Made by a program: the position numbers and the translations under genes
Notes under the pieces: model-generated
Seen by the model: only the letters and a program-made list of their open reading frames with translations
Database searches by the model: none
What the model was told of the DNA's origin: nothing
Part shown: piece by piece, positions 45,041 through 56,586 of the stretch
Layout: each line of letters opens with the position of its first letter
Position numbering within the stretch: position 1 is the stretch's first letter
Assembly: GCF_042100115.1 (NCBI RefSeq)
Contig: NC_091272.1
Span: forward strand, 1,674,001 to 1,738,000
Direction of reading: 5' to 3'
DNA length: 64,000 nucleotides
From: Alternaria dauci
Taxonomy: Eukaryota > Ascomycota > Dothideomycetes > Pleosporales > Pleosporaceae

Positions 45041-48000
45041 TTACTCAATGACAAGCAATCTCTCTGTAACATCAAGAGCGCCCTCAAAATTACCGCTGAT
45101 GGCATAGATGCTCTGCATTGCAAACGCCGCATCCGTGCTGAAATCCTCGTACCCCCAATTCCCATCCTGGCACTGATCTTCTGCCTCCTGTCTAACCTTG
45201 TCACTTAGCGCACAGCACCTTTCATATGCTGGAAGTGCTAGCGCGACAAGACCCAGGCTATGCCACATCCTTCCCACATTGTACTCCGCCTCTTGGTGAT
45301 GGATGGCATGCGGGCTTTTGGTACGGAGATCGTAGTATCTATACACAAACGATAGACCCTGTTGAATCTGGTATTGCCGATTCTCGGAGAGCCGTTTCAT
45401 AGCGTGCTGAATATACGCAACGCCAATACTCAGATTCAATACTGGATCTTCCGGTGAGATGGTGAAGGCACGGAAATAATAATTCAGTGCGGCCACATAA
45501 CTACCACCGCACATCAAGACGTGCCCATACAGTGCGAAGAGTGCGGGATCATGGTCTTTGACCCGGTCGACGTCTTCGACGTTGATGTTGTTTCTGAAGC
45601 CTCCTTTGCTGTTCTTTGCATCGCGGAAATTGTACGCGGTGCGTTGCGCTGGGGTAAGAAGCGCGTAGTCGATAGTCTTGATGTAGCGCATAAGCACTTT
45701 GTACGCTGGGCCAGTCGCGAATCCTTCGGGGAAGGAACACAGACGGTTGACGGCACCATAAAGACGAAAGAGGTCTGTTCCGAAGGGGTACTCTTTTAGG
45801 AACCAGCGCGTTGCAACAGATGCCTGGCGTGAGTTATCTACAGCCAGAGCGCAAGTGAGGCGACATAACTGTAGTTGTTGGTGATAGGTTTGGGAACGAT
45901 GGAAGATGTTGGCCTGAGTGGCAATATCAAGTGTAGCAAAACACTGTTCTTCATCCCCTTCGCTAGCGAGCAGGATAGCATAGCGACAGAACGCATCACA
46001 CCATTTGTCGAAGTGTATACCCCAGAAATCAACTGGAGCTGAGTCTGGTCGCTCTCGTAGCTCAGGATTTGTTTCGCCGTCCTCGACATTATTCGCCACC
46101 ACAGCAAGTACCATCAGTGAAGACTCTTTCCATAGATCGCCGCCCGTAACGCGTCGGAAGTAAGTCATCAAGTCTTCCTTTCGGTTCGAGAAGAACAAAT
46201 CAAACGTAGAAAACTCTTCAATGAGCTCCCGAGTGATGGACAACACTTCCTGTACGGCATCATCGTCTCCTTCCTCTGCTGGTTCCCAAATCTCATCTAG
46301 TCGCTTGAAACTAGAGACGATTTCCCGATGCTGAGCTCGAGCGGCTTTAAGGTCGTCAGCATAGTCGGTTGCCAGTCTCTGAAGCTTGTTACGGAACATT
46401 CTGTTGTTGATCGCTCGATATGGTACGTCAGTACCCTCGAGTGTAGTTCGTCTCGGTTCGATATCAGGAAGCTGCTCAGCATCTTCGTCACGGACAGCCA
46501 AGAAAGCCTGGACTTTGGGCGCCTTCTCTCTTTTCGTGCGGAAAAACCCCTTCTTAGGGCGTTCGGTCGGGGCGATAAGTGGAGGAAGTTCCTTGTTGCG
46601 GTTCTCGTCTGCAGAATCCTCGTCTTCGCCGGTCTGCCCGGTAGCCTTTTGCATCCTCTTCCTGTTCCTCCGGACTGTGCTCTTTCGAACACCATATCTA
46701 CCACGAGCTTGCCTTCTCTGATTATAGTAGTATACCCTGAGCTCATCATATGCCTGAAACCCTAAATTTTTGAGCTTGTGACCGTACTTGTCGCGGTAAA
46801 TGGTCTCAGCACGCTGACCAGCTTCCTGCCACATGCCCTGGTCTTCAAAGAATTTCGCAAGGACAGCGAGATCATCATAGTTCTCCGCGGGCCACCTCTT
46901 CAGGATGGGGATGACCTCTGCCGCCCTTTCAGTCCTCCCTAGATTCTTGAAGCATGTGTGCAGGCCAATGTAGCTCTGCAGGTTGAATTCGTTCGATTTT
47001 TTGTCGAACAGAGGCTCGTAGAAACGCAGCGCATGTTTATCGTTGCCTGTAGCGTGAAGGGCGTCGCCAATTATACGGAAAAGATCTTCATAGTCCCAGA
47101 TCAATGCCTCAGGACCATGGTTGTCTGGCTCTAACATCTCAAGGTGGCGCTAGATGTTTATCAGTGATGTCCGGAGTATAGTACGTGTTTGGGGCTTACC
47201 ATAGCTTCTTCAAAGTCGTCCTTGCTCCTGCGCAACCGAAACAAGCCTAATTTCACTCTGATTTCCAACGGCAGAGTTGAGCCATATGCAGCATCCTGCG
47301 ATTTTCGAACAAAGGGAGGCACAGTGACGCGTCTCGGTTCATCTTCGATATCGAACTCGCAGTCGTCTTCGAGTTTATCCCAGAATGTCTCAGAGCGCCT
47401 ACCCTGCTTCCACCGGGCAAGCTCCTTCAGTCGTGTGATGCCTGTTTCATAGCTACCTGCTCGGTCTAAAAGATCAAGGTAGATGTTGATTAGCTCCCAA
47501 TCGAGCTCATTATTGACTGGATCTCGGTCAGGCTGTGTGAATACATCAATGGCCTCTTCGAAGCTATTCAGCAGCTTGTTGAGGTGTATTCTAGTCTGTT
47601 TCGGAGAGGCAGTACCCATCATTGCCATGATCTTCAGTACACTTGTATCAGGGTCTTCTCCTTGCTCCTTGCGCGTTTTGAGCATCTTGAGACCGAGCGC
47701 TACGCATTTGGACGAGCGACCTAGTTGTGCCTCGATCTCGAGCTTGTGACTACGAGCTTCATAATCGTTGTTGAGCAAGATGATCTCGTTTAGACACGGA
47801 AGAATGGCAGCCGACTTGTTCTCATCCGTAAATTGTGGATGTTTTTCAGGATCGAGCTGTTGTATACGCTCAATGATATACTGCCAGAGACCAGGATCAC
47901 GCTTGGTTGGTGCACCGGCCAGTAGTACAGCCAATGAGTCCTCCTCCCGACCCATCTCGGTGTAGATCTCGGATGCGATGTTGTAAGCATCAAAAATCTC

Positions 48001-48993
48001 CGGGTTAAGCTGAATAGCCTGCTGGGCGAACAAAAGCGCCGCTTCGTAATCTTTTGCGATGAACTTGGCGTTAGCCTGTTGCTGCAACGACTTCCATTCT
48101 GCGCCTGGGTCGGCAACAGGTCGAGGACCTCTAGGACCTTTCTCCCTTCCAGGCTTGCCTCGCTTCTTTCTGGGGGTTGGCCTAGCACCATTATTGCCGC
48201 CTCGGCCACCACGGCCTCTAGTCGAAGGCCGACCTCGTTTCCCACCACGTCGGCCTCTGGTAGGTATGATATTGGGTGTGACTGCAGCTTGGAGTGTACC
48301 TCTGCTTCTGCTCTTCCCTCGCTTGTATTTCGTTCGCTCTTCAATATCCTCAAATTCGACACCTAGCTCCATCTCATCCGGGTCGCCTTCGTCTTCTTCT
48401 GCGTCTTCTGATTCGTAGTCTGCATCGACCTCTGAATCATCCTTGTTCTCGTATCGAGATAGCTCTTCATCCTCCTCCATGGCACGCCGCCAATCATCCT
48501 GATCAGAATCTGAACTATCGAAGTCGCGGTCGTAGCGCGAATCCCGGAATCCGGTCGCATTGGTAAAGTCATCATCATCCTCTTGTCCGGGATTTGCTGG
48601 AATAAACCCCTCAAAGACCACCGGCCCACTAGTAGCATAAGCTCTATTGAACGGATCATGGAACCCGCCGCTGGTGAAAGGAGGGGGCTCTTCCTCATCT
48701 AGATCCTCTACAGCGCTGAGTGGAATAAGAGGTATGAAAGGATTACGGGCCGGCGGCTGATGATGATGAAGCGGATGCTGGAATGCAGAGGGTTGTGGGT
48801 AAATCTCCTGGGGAGAAAATCCTGCATTTGGCGGGAATTGTACGGGGTATTGTTGCCTGTCATGCTGTACATGTGGTTGCATCAAGCTTGGTGCAGCAGC
48901 TCCGAAGGTACCTGCAACAGGTAAGAAGCGTCTATTGCTCGATGACTGCCCCGGCGGCCATTGCTGCCCATAGTATCCACCATTAGGGTTCAT
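45041..48993 (-). CDS. TFC4: TFIIIC subunit Tfc4/Sfc4 (TPR)
   Basis: The tetratricopeptide subunit of RNA polymerase III factor TFIIIC (tau131) that recruits TFIIIB at tRNA and 5S genes. Exons: 48993-47200 and 47149-45041, giving 1300 aa; the intron is 50 nt. The N-terminus is Gln/Pro/Gly-rich, then strongly acidic (about residues 140-215), then basic with RGRRGGKRGRPS and RGG-like repeats (about 245-290), which could touch nucleic acid. TPR units start at WKSLQQQANAKFIAKDYEAALLFAQQAIQLNPE (about residue 305) and continue in two blocks, ending with GLVALALPAYERCCAL. The C-terminus is FEGALDVTERLLVIE. The length exceeds the yeast protein mainly through the N-terminal extension. The match across both TPR blocks is characteristic. 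Confidence 0.92.
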
Positions 48994-49913
48994 TATGGGC
49001 TTGATTGTCTTGCACTTGTGTTAGTTCAGGCGTGTTAGTGATCAATCATTGTGGTATATAGTACCGAGAAAATGGTGGTGGTGATGGAAGCTTGGTGGCA
49101 GGGATGTGGCCGTTGCAAAGCCTGGCGCACGTCCTTCGCGCTAGGTAGCACCTGGCGTGCATCTCGGCAATATCCAGGTACCCGACACTCGAGGCTCTTT
49201 AGCAGCTGAACCCTCCTTAAATCTTGTTTTTGGAAGCGGCCTTCGTAAACGTTTCAGGTAACATGCCGACTGTATCTAGGATAGATGCCGACCTAGAATC
49301 TTGAAAGAGCCTGTTTATTGTCTTGTTAACACCGTCGTGACTGCACTTCTGGATAGTCCTATCACCTGCATCAACCCATCTAGAAGCATATACCTCATTA
49401 CCCGTGCGTCTTGCGGCTGTTATTTCCAGGTTAATCACGACTATGTTACCGGAACATTTCGTCATCAACCTGTAATATGTTTCACCATATCCGCTCTCAA
49501 CATACCAAAACATGACACAGCCGCCAAGTCACCTCAGCACCATAGAGAATACAGCGACCAAACAAGGTCATATGCAGAATCACAGCAAAGATTAGCGAGG
49601 AGGAACAAGAAGCAGTGGAATTGGGTATGGAGCTCAAGGTGCTGCCGTGGTTTGGAGCAAGAGATGGAGCCGTGCAAGTCGAAGATAGTAGTTCCAGATG
49701 GTTTCTCGGAGGCAGAGGAATAGAGAGCTATGAGTGTTGGTAACAGGGCAACCAGAGCCAGAGATGGGAAAGGAGTATAACGCAAATGTTAGTGTATAAT
49801 GACGCATGCTTTGTCAGGGTATAGTACAATGGCCCTCAATGGCCTCCTGGAATCCGAGAGATGTTTCCAAGCCAGTGCACCCAAAACGCCGTTTATGCAA
49901 ATCTGACATGCGA
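48994..49913. other. Intergenic, TFC4 5' side to SYS1 3' end
   Basis: 920 bp. The left ~200 bp is the TFC4 promoter. A minus-strand frame at 49534-49785 has a signal-peptide-like beginning but starts with TTG, and a 140-codon plus-strand frame overlaps it. Neither is called. Nothing else seen. Confidence 0.5.
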
Positions 49914-50569
49914 TCAGACGTTGTTGTCCCCCTCGCCCATGCCAACCATCTCGTATTCACCAGCGCCGTCTCTCCCCCTGCCTCTGCCTCTTCCCCTAGA
50001 CTCTCCGCCCTCGTCCTCTGCGACTGGTTGTGATGGCGCAGGCTTCTTGCTGCCGAAATTGATCGGTCTCAGTTCACGCCACTGGCATGCCCAAACGCCC
50101 AGTGAAGCCATAATAGTCGCGCTGCATAGCTGCAGCACCCACCAGAACAGGTTGGCGGGTATCGCGTGCGAATATAGGGAGGTGACGATCAAGTGGATAA
50201 AGTGTACAGTCAGGGCGAAGTCGAGAACGAGTTTCGAGCGGGCGATGAGAAGCAGTATGAAGATGGCACTGTAGCGTGTTAGATGGTTGCATGGCTTGGA
50301 CCAGCGTGTCGTAGCACTTACCAGGCAAGGCTGTTCAGCACCCAGACCAGACCCAGCGTCCATCCGATTGTGGTATCGCCGCGGAGGCTTTGCCAGCTGA
50401 ACAAGAGATCGGTGCTGACCTCGTTGCCCGCTACCAGCGCGGTGAAGACAATAAGGATGCCGGCGCATGCATAGTATGCAAGTTGCAGGAGGACGATCTG
50501 GGAGAGGATGCGGGTGGGGGAGAGATCCGCAAGTGCGCCAGGTCGTGGAGGGCGGCGTCGGCGTGGCAT
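49914..50569 (-). CDS. SYS1: Sys1 family Golgi membrane protein
   Basis: A four-span membrane protein of the trans-Golgi that anchors the Arf-like GTPase Arl3/ARFRP1 and so supports Golgi-endosome traffic. Exons: 50569-50322 and 50268-49914, giving 200 aa; the intron is 53 nt. Conserved blocks: RILSQIVLLQLAYY, LFSWQSLRGDTTIGW, IARSKLVLDFALTVHFIHL (rebuilt just after the splice) and LGVWACQWRELRPI. The C-terminal ~45 residues are cytosolic and rich in Gly, Arg and Glu (GRGRGRGRDG). The frame opens one codon earlier with TTG, so the ATG at 50569 (MPRRRRPPRPG) is taken; the basic start is typical. Divergent from COA6. Confidence 0.95.
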
Positions 50570-50940
50570 CAATACGCAGGCGATGCGCTATGACATGAGC
50601 ACAAGGGGGAGATGTAGGGTTGAGTTATCGGAGGTGCAAGGTTGCCTGCTGCTTCACAGGTCCCCCGTAACGGTTCGGCGAAACGTGGGCACTCAGCGCC
50701 GATGTCATAGCTTTTGGGCCCGCCAAGCACGCATTCGAGATGATTGCGCTGTTGGACATGCTCCTGTCGACAATCCTACCCAAGTCTACATAATCCGACC
50801 TCAGACATCCCCCTACTGACGCACACAGCCGCCCCGAACAGCCTCGTCTGACATCCGCCTCCCGTGCGATTGACCCCCGCGCCAGGCTCGACAGTCGCCT
50901 CCACCTCCGCATCTTCTCCGCAGCCTCGAAAATCATAGCC
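50570..50940. other. Divergent promoter region, SYS1 / COA6
   Basis: 371 bp shared by two divergent start codons. GC-rich, no clear TATA box. Only short chance frames. Confidence 0.6.
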
Positions 50941-51354
50941 ATGGGTTGGTTCGGCTCAAGCTCAAAGGACGACGGGGGTGTCAAGAAGACAGACGGCGGC
51001 GCATTCGAGTCGCCGTCACGTTCCAACCGGAAGCAATGCTACGCAGCACGCGATGCCTTTTTCGAATGTCTCGACAAGAACAACATTTTGGATAGCATAA
51101 ACTCAAAGGCCGGCAGAGACAAAGCGGCAAGCTTCTGCGCATCCTTTGATCAGGAGTTCGAGAAGAACTGCGCACACAGCTGGGTACGCTGCATTCCTAC
51201 ACGGCAACAGCAGTGCACTAACAGTCTGCAGGTCGAATACTTCAAGAAGCAACGAGTTGTAAACTACCAAAGAGAACAGACGATCAAAAAGATCGAGATG
51301 CAAGGCGGGGAAATTACAGCGCCGCAACTACCACTACCGGGCCAGAACAAATAG
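50941..51354 (+). CDS. COA6: Cytochrome c oxidase assembly factor 6 (Coa6)
   Basis: A small intermembrane-space protein that helps deliver copper to Cox2 (CuA site) with Sco proteins. Exons 50941-51183 and 51232-51354 give 121 aa. The fold is the twin Cys motif: Cys33-x9-Cys43 (CYAARDAFFEC) and Cys66-x10-Cys77, the CX9C/CX10C pattern that marks COA6 rather than other CHCH proteins. The spliced join AHSW/VEYFKKQRVV rebuilds the family's conserved segment. The 48-nt intron (51184-51231; GTACGC donor, CACTAAC branch, CTGCAG acceptor) is a multiple of three and has no stop, so the unspliced frame is open too and would insert 16 residues with two Cys. The C-terminus ends QLPLPGQNK. Confidence 0.93.
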   Translation: MGWFGSSSKDDGGVKKTDGGAFESPSRSNRKQCYAARDAFFECLDKNNILDSINSKAGRDKAASFCASFDQEFEKNCAHSWVRCIPTRQQQCTNSLQVEYFKKQRVVNYQREQTIKKIEMQGGEITAPQLPLPGQNK

Positions 51355-52439
51355 ATGAAGCATGGCCAAACAGTCCTAATAACGCCGCTCACGACCAATG
51401 TACTATATGTATACTACTCTCATAGCGCTCGGAAAAAAGCGTTTGCAGCTGCCACACACAAAGGCCTCCCCTGCACTCCTAGACGTTCTACACTAAATAG
51501 GATATGTCACCCACACGCTATGCCTTTGAATCCCATGCAAGACATTGCGTCGTTTACCTCCGACATCTAGAACAAATAATCGTGCATGAACCTCACACGC
51601 TCGACGCGGAGCTGTAACCCGAACCAACCATCTAGCACACTACATTACTCAAATTGTGACTAAGCTCGCATAATGTCGTCACTGTGTCTTGGGAACGCCG
51701 ACCGATGTAGCCTAGGTATCCGAGGCGTCGAGCCGCGCCTGTCAAGTCTACTCCTTGCATCAAGGGGGTGTTCATCGCATAGACGCAACGACGAATCGGG
51801 GAGTCGCGGGGCCTAGCTTGTCCGTGCAAGCCTACGCGCGGGAGTTGTATCGACATGCAGAATCGTAGCGTGAGTAGGGAGACCAGGCCGCGTCTTGGCA
51901 TGCTGTCAAGTGTTGTCTACTTTTGTTTGTCACCATACCTCGAAACGCATGTGGACGTTTGTCGGCAGTTTCCTTTTGCCCGAGTCTTGTTGCTGACAGC
52001 AGAAACTCTGCTGTATAGGGGGCACGTGCGAGTCGTCAACTCTGTTTCATACCTACCCCTCATCAGCACAAGAGCCTGATCACCACGAGTATACATCAGC
52101 ATCGACACGTCAAGCCCAAAATCCTCCATGCACAGAACTAGCAAAGTGCAAGGGCATGACAAATAACTGACCACAAGACAGCGTGTTACCCAATATTGTT
52201 GATTAAAACTGATTGGCTACTAAAACGTGCAGGTTTTAGCCGCATAATCGAGCGGCAGTAGCAGCAGTACGCCACCTGGTTCGAGTCCTCGGGTCGCCGA
52301 GATCTGAGCTTTGTCTCGGTTATCTGTGCATACAGAGAACCCCCACCCCACCATTCCAAGACTTCATCCGAGTCAAGTGGCTTGTTTTACCCCTCCATTG
52401 GGTTGGCGTGTCTCGGAAGGATCCTGCCGTCATGTGTAC

Positions 52440-52490
<51 letters not shown>

Positions 52491-52624
52491 TGTGTGTGTG
52501 TGTGTGTGCGTGTCGGTTCGTGTGCTTCGTGACCATATCCCATGGTATCCAAAATTCGATAGCAGTTTTGCATTGCTGTGAGTCGGTTTACTTTTACCAT
52601 CGGCGTCGTCGCCGACAATGTCTG
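51355..52624. other. Convergent intergenic region, COA6 / PARG-domain gene
   Basis: About 1.3 kb between converging stops. It contains the GA/GT microsatellite at 52442-52508 and a ggttcgagtcc motif at about 52279 resembling a tRNA T-arm, but no cloverleaf can be built. No gene recognised. Confidence 0.5.
52442..52508. repeat. (GA)n(TG)n compound microsatellite
   Basis: About 23 GA units (52442-52488) pass directly into about 10 TG units (52489-52508). A long perfect dinucleotide tract in non-coding DNA just past the PARG-domain gene; expected to be length-variable. Confidence 0.95.
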
Positions 52625-53563
52625 TCACCACTTGGTCGGCCAAATAGTCGCAGGATCGAACTCGCGCCTAAAAATCTCCACATCGGACGCGCATCCTTTG
52701 CTCGGCGACCCAACCATACTACTGTCGATAGCAAACACGATATCCTGGAAAGCGCCATGGAACTCCTCCTCTTCGAAGAGTAGTTTTCTCCACATCCGCG
52801 CTACCTCCTGTGCTGGGTTGCGAAATATAGGCCCTAAGCCAAACGCCCCCAGCACTAAGTTCCTATGCCCGCAGTAGGATGCGATTCGCAGTACTGCCCG
52901 CATTTTCTCCTTCATGAGCTCCTTCTCTTGTGCGAACGAGTATTTGCATCCGCTCTCGTCGAGCTTGGGACGTCGCACCGGTGCAACCGATATCACAGGG
53001 AGAGATGCTATGTCTGTAAAGGTTGCGTAGTCTTGATCTGGGCCTGCTCGGAAAACGACTGCGGCCCGTTAGTGACGTGTGACTCGAGACGAGCGTCGCT
53101 GTTATCTCAACGTACAGACTTCAGGGGAATATATGCCGCCTGTCTGTGGTATGGGGTAGTAGTTTTCTTCTCGGCCCAATTGCGCGTTCCACGGCATCGT
53201 CAGAGCATGTACGAGATTGCTTCTCCGCGCGAAGCATTCTTCTGGTGCCATGAGCCCGGATTCCCAGTCCCCTCCAGCGCGTTTCTCGTTCGCTACGTTG
53301 ATCACTGGAATCCGCTTGCACTCTGAATCTGCGTTGACAGCGCTTTGATACCAGCCCAAAGCGTAGTTCACTGGGTCACCTTCCATGACTGCTACTCTTG
53401 TGCGTTGTGATGATCGTTTGTCCACGTTGATTCTTATTTGTGCTGAGTCGGGGTATAGATATGAGGTTTTGGAGTCTCGAATGTAGTGTTTCCAGATGTG
53501 TGGCATCCATACTCGTTTTGCTTCGGCTGCTATCTCTGATGGCTTGGGTCTTGATGGCGGCAT
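52625..53563 (-). CDS. Microbial-type PARG catalytic domain protein
   Basis: Member of the TIGR02452-like family whose domain is related to poly(ADP-ribose) glycohydrolase (macrodomain fold). The substrate in fungi is not established. Exons 53563-53116 and 53058-52625 give 293 aa; the intron is 57 nt. Landmarks: the N-terminal helical part (AAEAKRVWMPHIWKHY), VINVANEKRAGGDW with the glycine-rich loop (about residue 100), then APEECFARRSNL where two adjacent Glu match the catalytic QEE position. The usual Gln before them is Pro here. After the splice come VFRAGPDQDY, PVISVAPVRRP and the C-terminal NLVLGAFGLGPIFRNPAQEVARMW, typical of the family. The ATG at 53563 (MPPSRPKPSE) is the best start. 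Confidence 0.88.
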
Positions 53564-54842
53564 GGTAATGAAATACTGTGAATAGCTTTTGATCTGAATT
53601 CTTGTACGATAATACGGAGAGTGAGGGTATGTATAGTACCAGCGTGAAACGGCTTCGAAGCAAGAAGAGGTAGGGAGAAACGACGACAAGTCCGTGACCC
53701 TACTGGTAAGAGGGTAGGATATCACTTGAGCAATTACTCAGGAGCGTGTGATAACGCAGCTAAATAATGGCTCCAGATCCAGCCGGAGACTAAGCTGGCG
53801 CATTTCCGCTACGCCAGTTACCAAAACGGTAGTCGTCTGCGGGAATCGAGCCCTCCCCTGTTGGATGCAGTCATCGCGGGTGACATCTACACCAGCCGTA
53901 GCGCAGACCTGCAGGAAGATGGGACATGAGTCGTATACCCAGGCAATTTAGGGTAGGCACAGTGGCCGATGGCCGGTAGCAGCCGCGCCTTGTGATCGAA
54001 AAACCCATCCTGGTCCTGGGGGCGATGTTGTGCGCCCGCGCAGCTGCCAGGTACCTTGAAGCCACTAAATGCCGTGTCGGGTTTCTGGGAGTTGTTGGAA
54101 CAGGGATGTGTGACTGGATCGATCGTCCAGACCTTGAAGCGATCTGCATAGAGTTAAAAGCGGGTTAGAAAGATCTGGCGGCGTTGAGCAAGCCGATGAT
54201 GACAGCTGCTAACCAAGATCCTGCACGATATAGCGGCGCAGTGATAGCGTCGGCACTAAGATCTCAGATGCAGGGTAACTGTACTTTGCTCGAGTGCTGG
54301 CGTTCTACGAGGCGTCTTTCTCACCGCCAGGACATGTTACACGAAAACGTCCAGTAACAAACAAGTCTGCCGCTCCTATGACGGGTGCATGCTTCCAGCA
54401 TCTCGGCGTACGATGAGAGTTGTACAAACGGCCGTCTCGCTTGGTGGGGCGTGTCTTGGTGTGCTGACTGGGGGCGGAGTAGAAGAGGAAGCTGGCCCGT
54501 CCAATGATGGTGAAGAAGGTCACTCAGGAGAAACACGACGGCACCAGGCTCCAAAGTCCATCGGCGCTATGCTCATGGGTCGCAAATCTCGTGCACCTTC
54601 ATGGTCGGTCCTTGGAGCACACAGTGTTTCAGCCATGGCTGAAGTATCACAGTCACGATTAACGAGCCACAAGAACGGTACGGGCGAGGCCCGCCAGATC
54701 CTAGCGCGTGGTCAAAGCGTCTGTACTTTTTTTCCCAGCCCTAAAGGTTTCATGGACAGCATACCGAGAGAGGCAGCTGTTACTACGCTACATAGCACAC
54801 CGCACATTTCCTACTGGCTAATCGAAATTGGCCGACGCGTAG
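53564..54842. other. Divergent intergenic region, PARG-domain gene / AsnRS
   Basis: 1.3 kb. The part 53760-53910 is dense in short inverted repeats and contains a tRNA-like relic on the minus strand (listed separately). A 196-codon plus-strand frame at 54389-54979 overlaps the AsnRS start and is not convincing. ACGCGT at about 54835 abuts the AsnRS start codon. Confidence 0.5.
53834..53908 (-). other. tRNA-like element or tRNA relic
   Basis: On the minus strand GTCTGCG (53908-53902) pairs perfectly with CGCAGAC (53841-53835), 60 nt apart. Between them lie a GGTGTAGATGTCAC stretch like a tRNA D-arm and GGGCTCGATTCCC like a T-arm. TTTT follows 8-12 nt after the 3' arm. The anticodon arm does not form a 5-bp stem with a 7-nt loop, and the T-stem overlaps the acceptor stem. 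I therefore regard it as a decayed tRNA or a coincidence, not a working tRNA gene. Confidence 0.25.
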
Positions 54843-56586
54843 ATGGGTTGGCTCCTGCCTGTTCAAAGGAGTGTTATCCGCCCCCAGCACTTACTTCGAA
54901 ACCGGGGAACCGCTCTGCCTCGCGCATATGCGCCGTCACTATGTCGTCCTCGCTGCAGTTCAACCTTCTGCCCAAGTAATATTGCTGAGCTACTGAGGCC
55001 ATCCCCACAATCAATCTCCCCTCAACGGACTCCACAGGACAATGAGGTGCTGACGATAAACGGCTACGTGCGGACAGTGCGCAAGCAAAAGCGTATTGCA
55101 TTCGCTGCCATAGGAGATGGCTCGACCCTGCAGACAGTGCAGGCAGTGCTGCCCCCTCAACTAGCGGAAGGGTCAGTAGTCCACTTCCATATAATCTGTA
55201 AGTACTGACATGCTGTGCTATCAGTCTCTCGACTGGTGTTGCAGTGACAGTCACAGGAAAGTGGACACCCTCGCCAGGTCAAGGCCAGTCCCACGAACTT
55301 CAAGTCAACCAAGTGCAAATACTGGGCGAGAATGATGCTACAGTAAGTTGGTTTGAGGGAGCGTTGGAGTCGTCTCTGGGTTCTGATCTGTATTCCCACT
55401 GCAGGCCTACCCAATCCAAAAGAAATACCAAACGCCAGAATTTCTGCGCACCCTCCCGCATCTTCGAAGTAGACTGCCAATCAACTCTCTTCTGTTGCGG
55501 CTGAGGTCTCTAGTCACGGCGCAAGTGACCAACTACTTTGCGGAACATGACTTCGTCCAGTGCCATCCACCTATCATCACATCTTCCGACTGTGAGGGCG
55601 CCGGAGAGGTATTTACTGTTGCGCCTGAGGCACCATCGCCATCAGACGAATCCTCTTCCAACCAGATCAAGAAGCACGAAGACATGTTTTTCGGCTCTCC
55701 CAAATACCTTACCGTATCTAGCCAGCTTCATCTAGAGGCTTTGGCTCAATCAGTAAACAAGGTCTGGACGTTGTCCCCAACATTTCGAGCCGAAAAGAGT
55801 GATACGGCTCGTCATCTCAGCGAATTCTACATGCTGGAAGCAGAGCTAGCTTTTGTCGACGACGTCAATGTCGTCATGGACGTCGTGGAAGACATGTTAC
55901 GTTCTGTTGCGTTGAAGTTACAGGAGTCAGTTGTGGGCCAAGAGCTCCTTGAGGCAAGGGCACGAGACCAGGATCAAGAAAGCACATCCGTGTCGCACGC
56001 TATCCTCGCACAACGGTGGCAAGGGCTGGCAAAAGGTCCATGGCCTCGAATCTCATACGCGGCCGCGATACAACACCTCAAAGACGCAGTGGCCCAAGGC
56101 AAAGTGGAATTCGAATATGCACCCGGTCATGAAGACGGCCTACAAACCGAGCACGAACGATTTCTGGCTGAGAGCTTGGGACGCAGTGGACCCATATTCG
56201 TCACTGACTACCCACGCAATATCAAGCCTTTCTACATGGCGCCGTCAAATGACGCGACAGCTGATGAACCGACTGGACCGACAGTCGCATGCTTCGATCT
56301 ACTTGTACCTGAGATTTGTGAACTGGTGGGAGGCTCTATGCGTGAGCACCGACTAGCAGAACTCCTAAAATCCATGGACGAACAGGGCCTCCGACGAGCG
56401 TCGGATGACTCTACCGACGCACCAGACGGCTCCTTGCAGTGGTACGTGGACCTCCGACGATACGGCAGTGTACCGCATGGAGGCTTTGGTCTCGGATTCG
56501 ATCGACTCCTGTGCTACCTCGCTGGTGTGCCTAATATCAGGGACGTAGTCAGCTTCCCCAGGTGGCACAAACGTTGCGACTGCTGA
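54843..56586 (+). CDS. Mitochondrial asparaginyl-tRNA synthetase
   Basis: Charges mitochondrial tRNA-Asn; class II enzyme, counterpart of yeast Slm5. Exons 54843-55171, 55225-55342 and 55405-56586 give 542 aa; introns are 53 and 62 nt. The N-terminus (MGWLLPVQRSVIRPQHLLRN, Arg-rich, no acidic residue in the first ~60) is a plausible matrix-targeting sequence. The OB-fold anticodon-binding domain spans INGYVRTVRKQKRIAFAAIGDG. The catalytic domain has motif 1 at VTNYFAEHDFVQCHPPIITSSDCEGAG, motif 2 at FRAEKSDTARHLSEFYMLEAE and motif 3 GGFGLGFDRLLCYLAG. It ends FPRWHKRCDC, like other fungal mitochondrial AsnRS. Read-through of either intron would hit stops. The start was chosen as the only ATG that gives a presequence; it is the least certain part. 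Confidence 0.92.

Noticed and set aside
44629..45204. 191-codon minus-strand frame near the TFC4 end
   Set aside because: It overlaps the TFC4 C-terminus in a different frame and has no family match.
48059..48566. Plus-strand frames antisense to TFC4
   Set aside because: Mirror images of the basic and acidic low-complexity segments of TFC4.
49534..49785. Small secreted protein on the minus strand with a signal-like start
   Set aside because: The first codon is TTG, not ATG, and the rest has no recognisable structure.
52233..52310. tRNA gene around ggttcgagtcc
   Set aside because: T-stem pairs fail and no matching 5' acceptor strand is found; only the loop resembles a tRNA.
54389..54979. 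196-codon frame before AsnRS
   Set aside because: It overlaps the AsnRS start in another frame and has no family; the AsnRS frame explains the coding signal.
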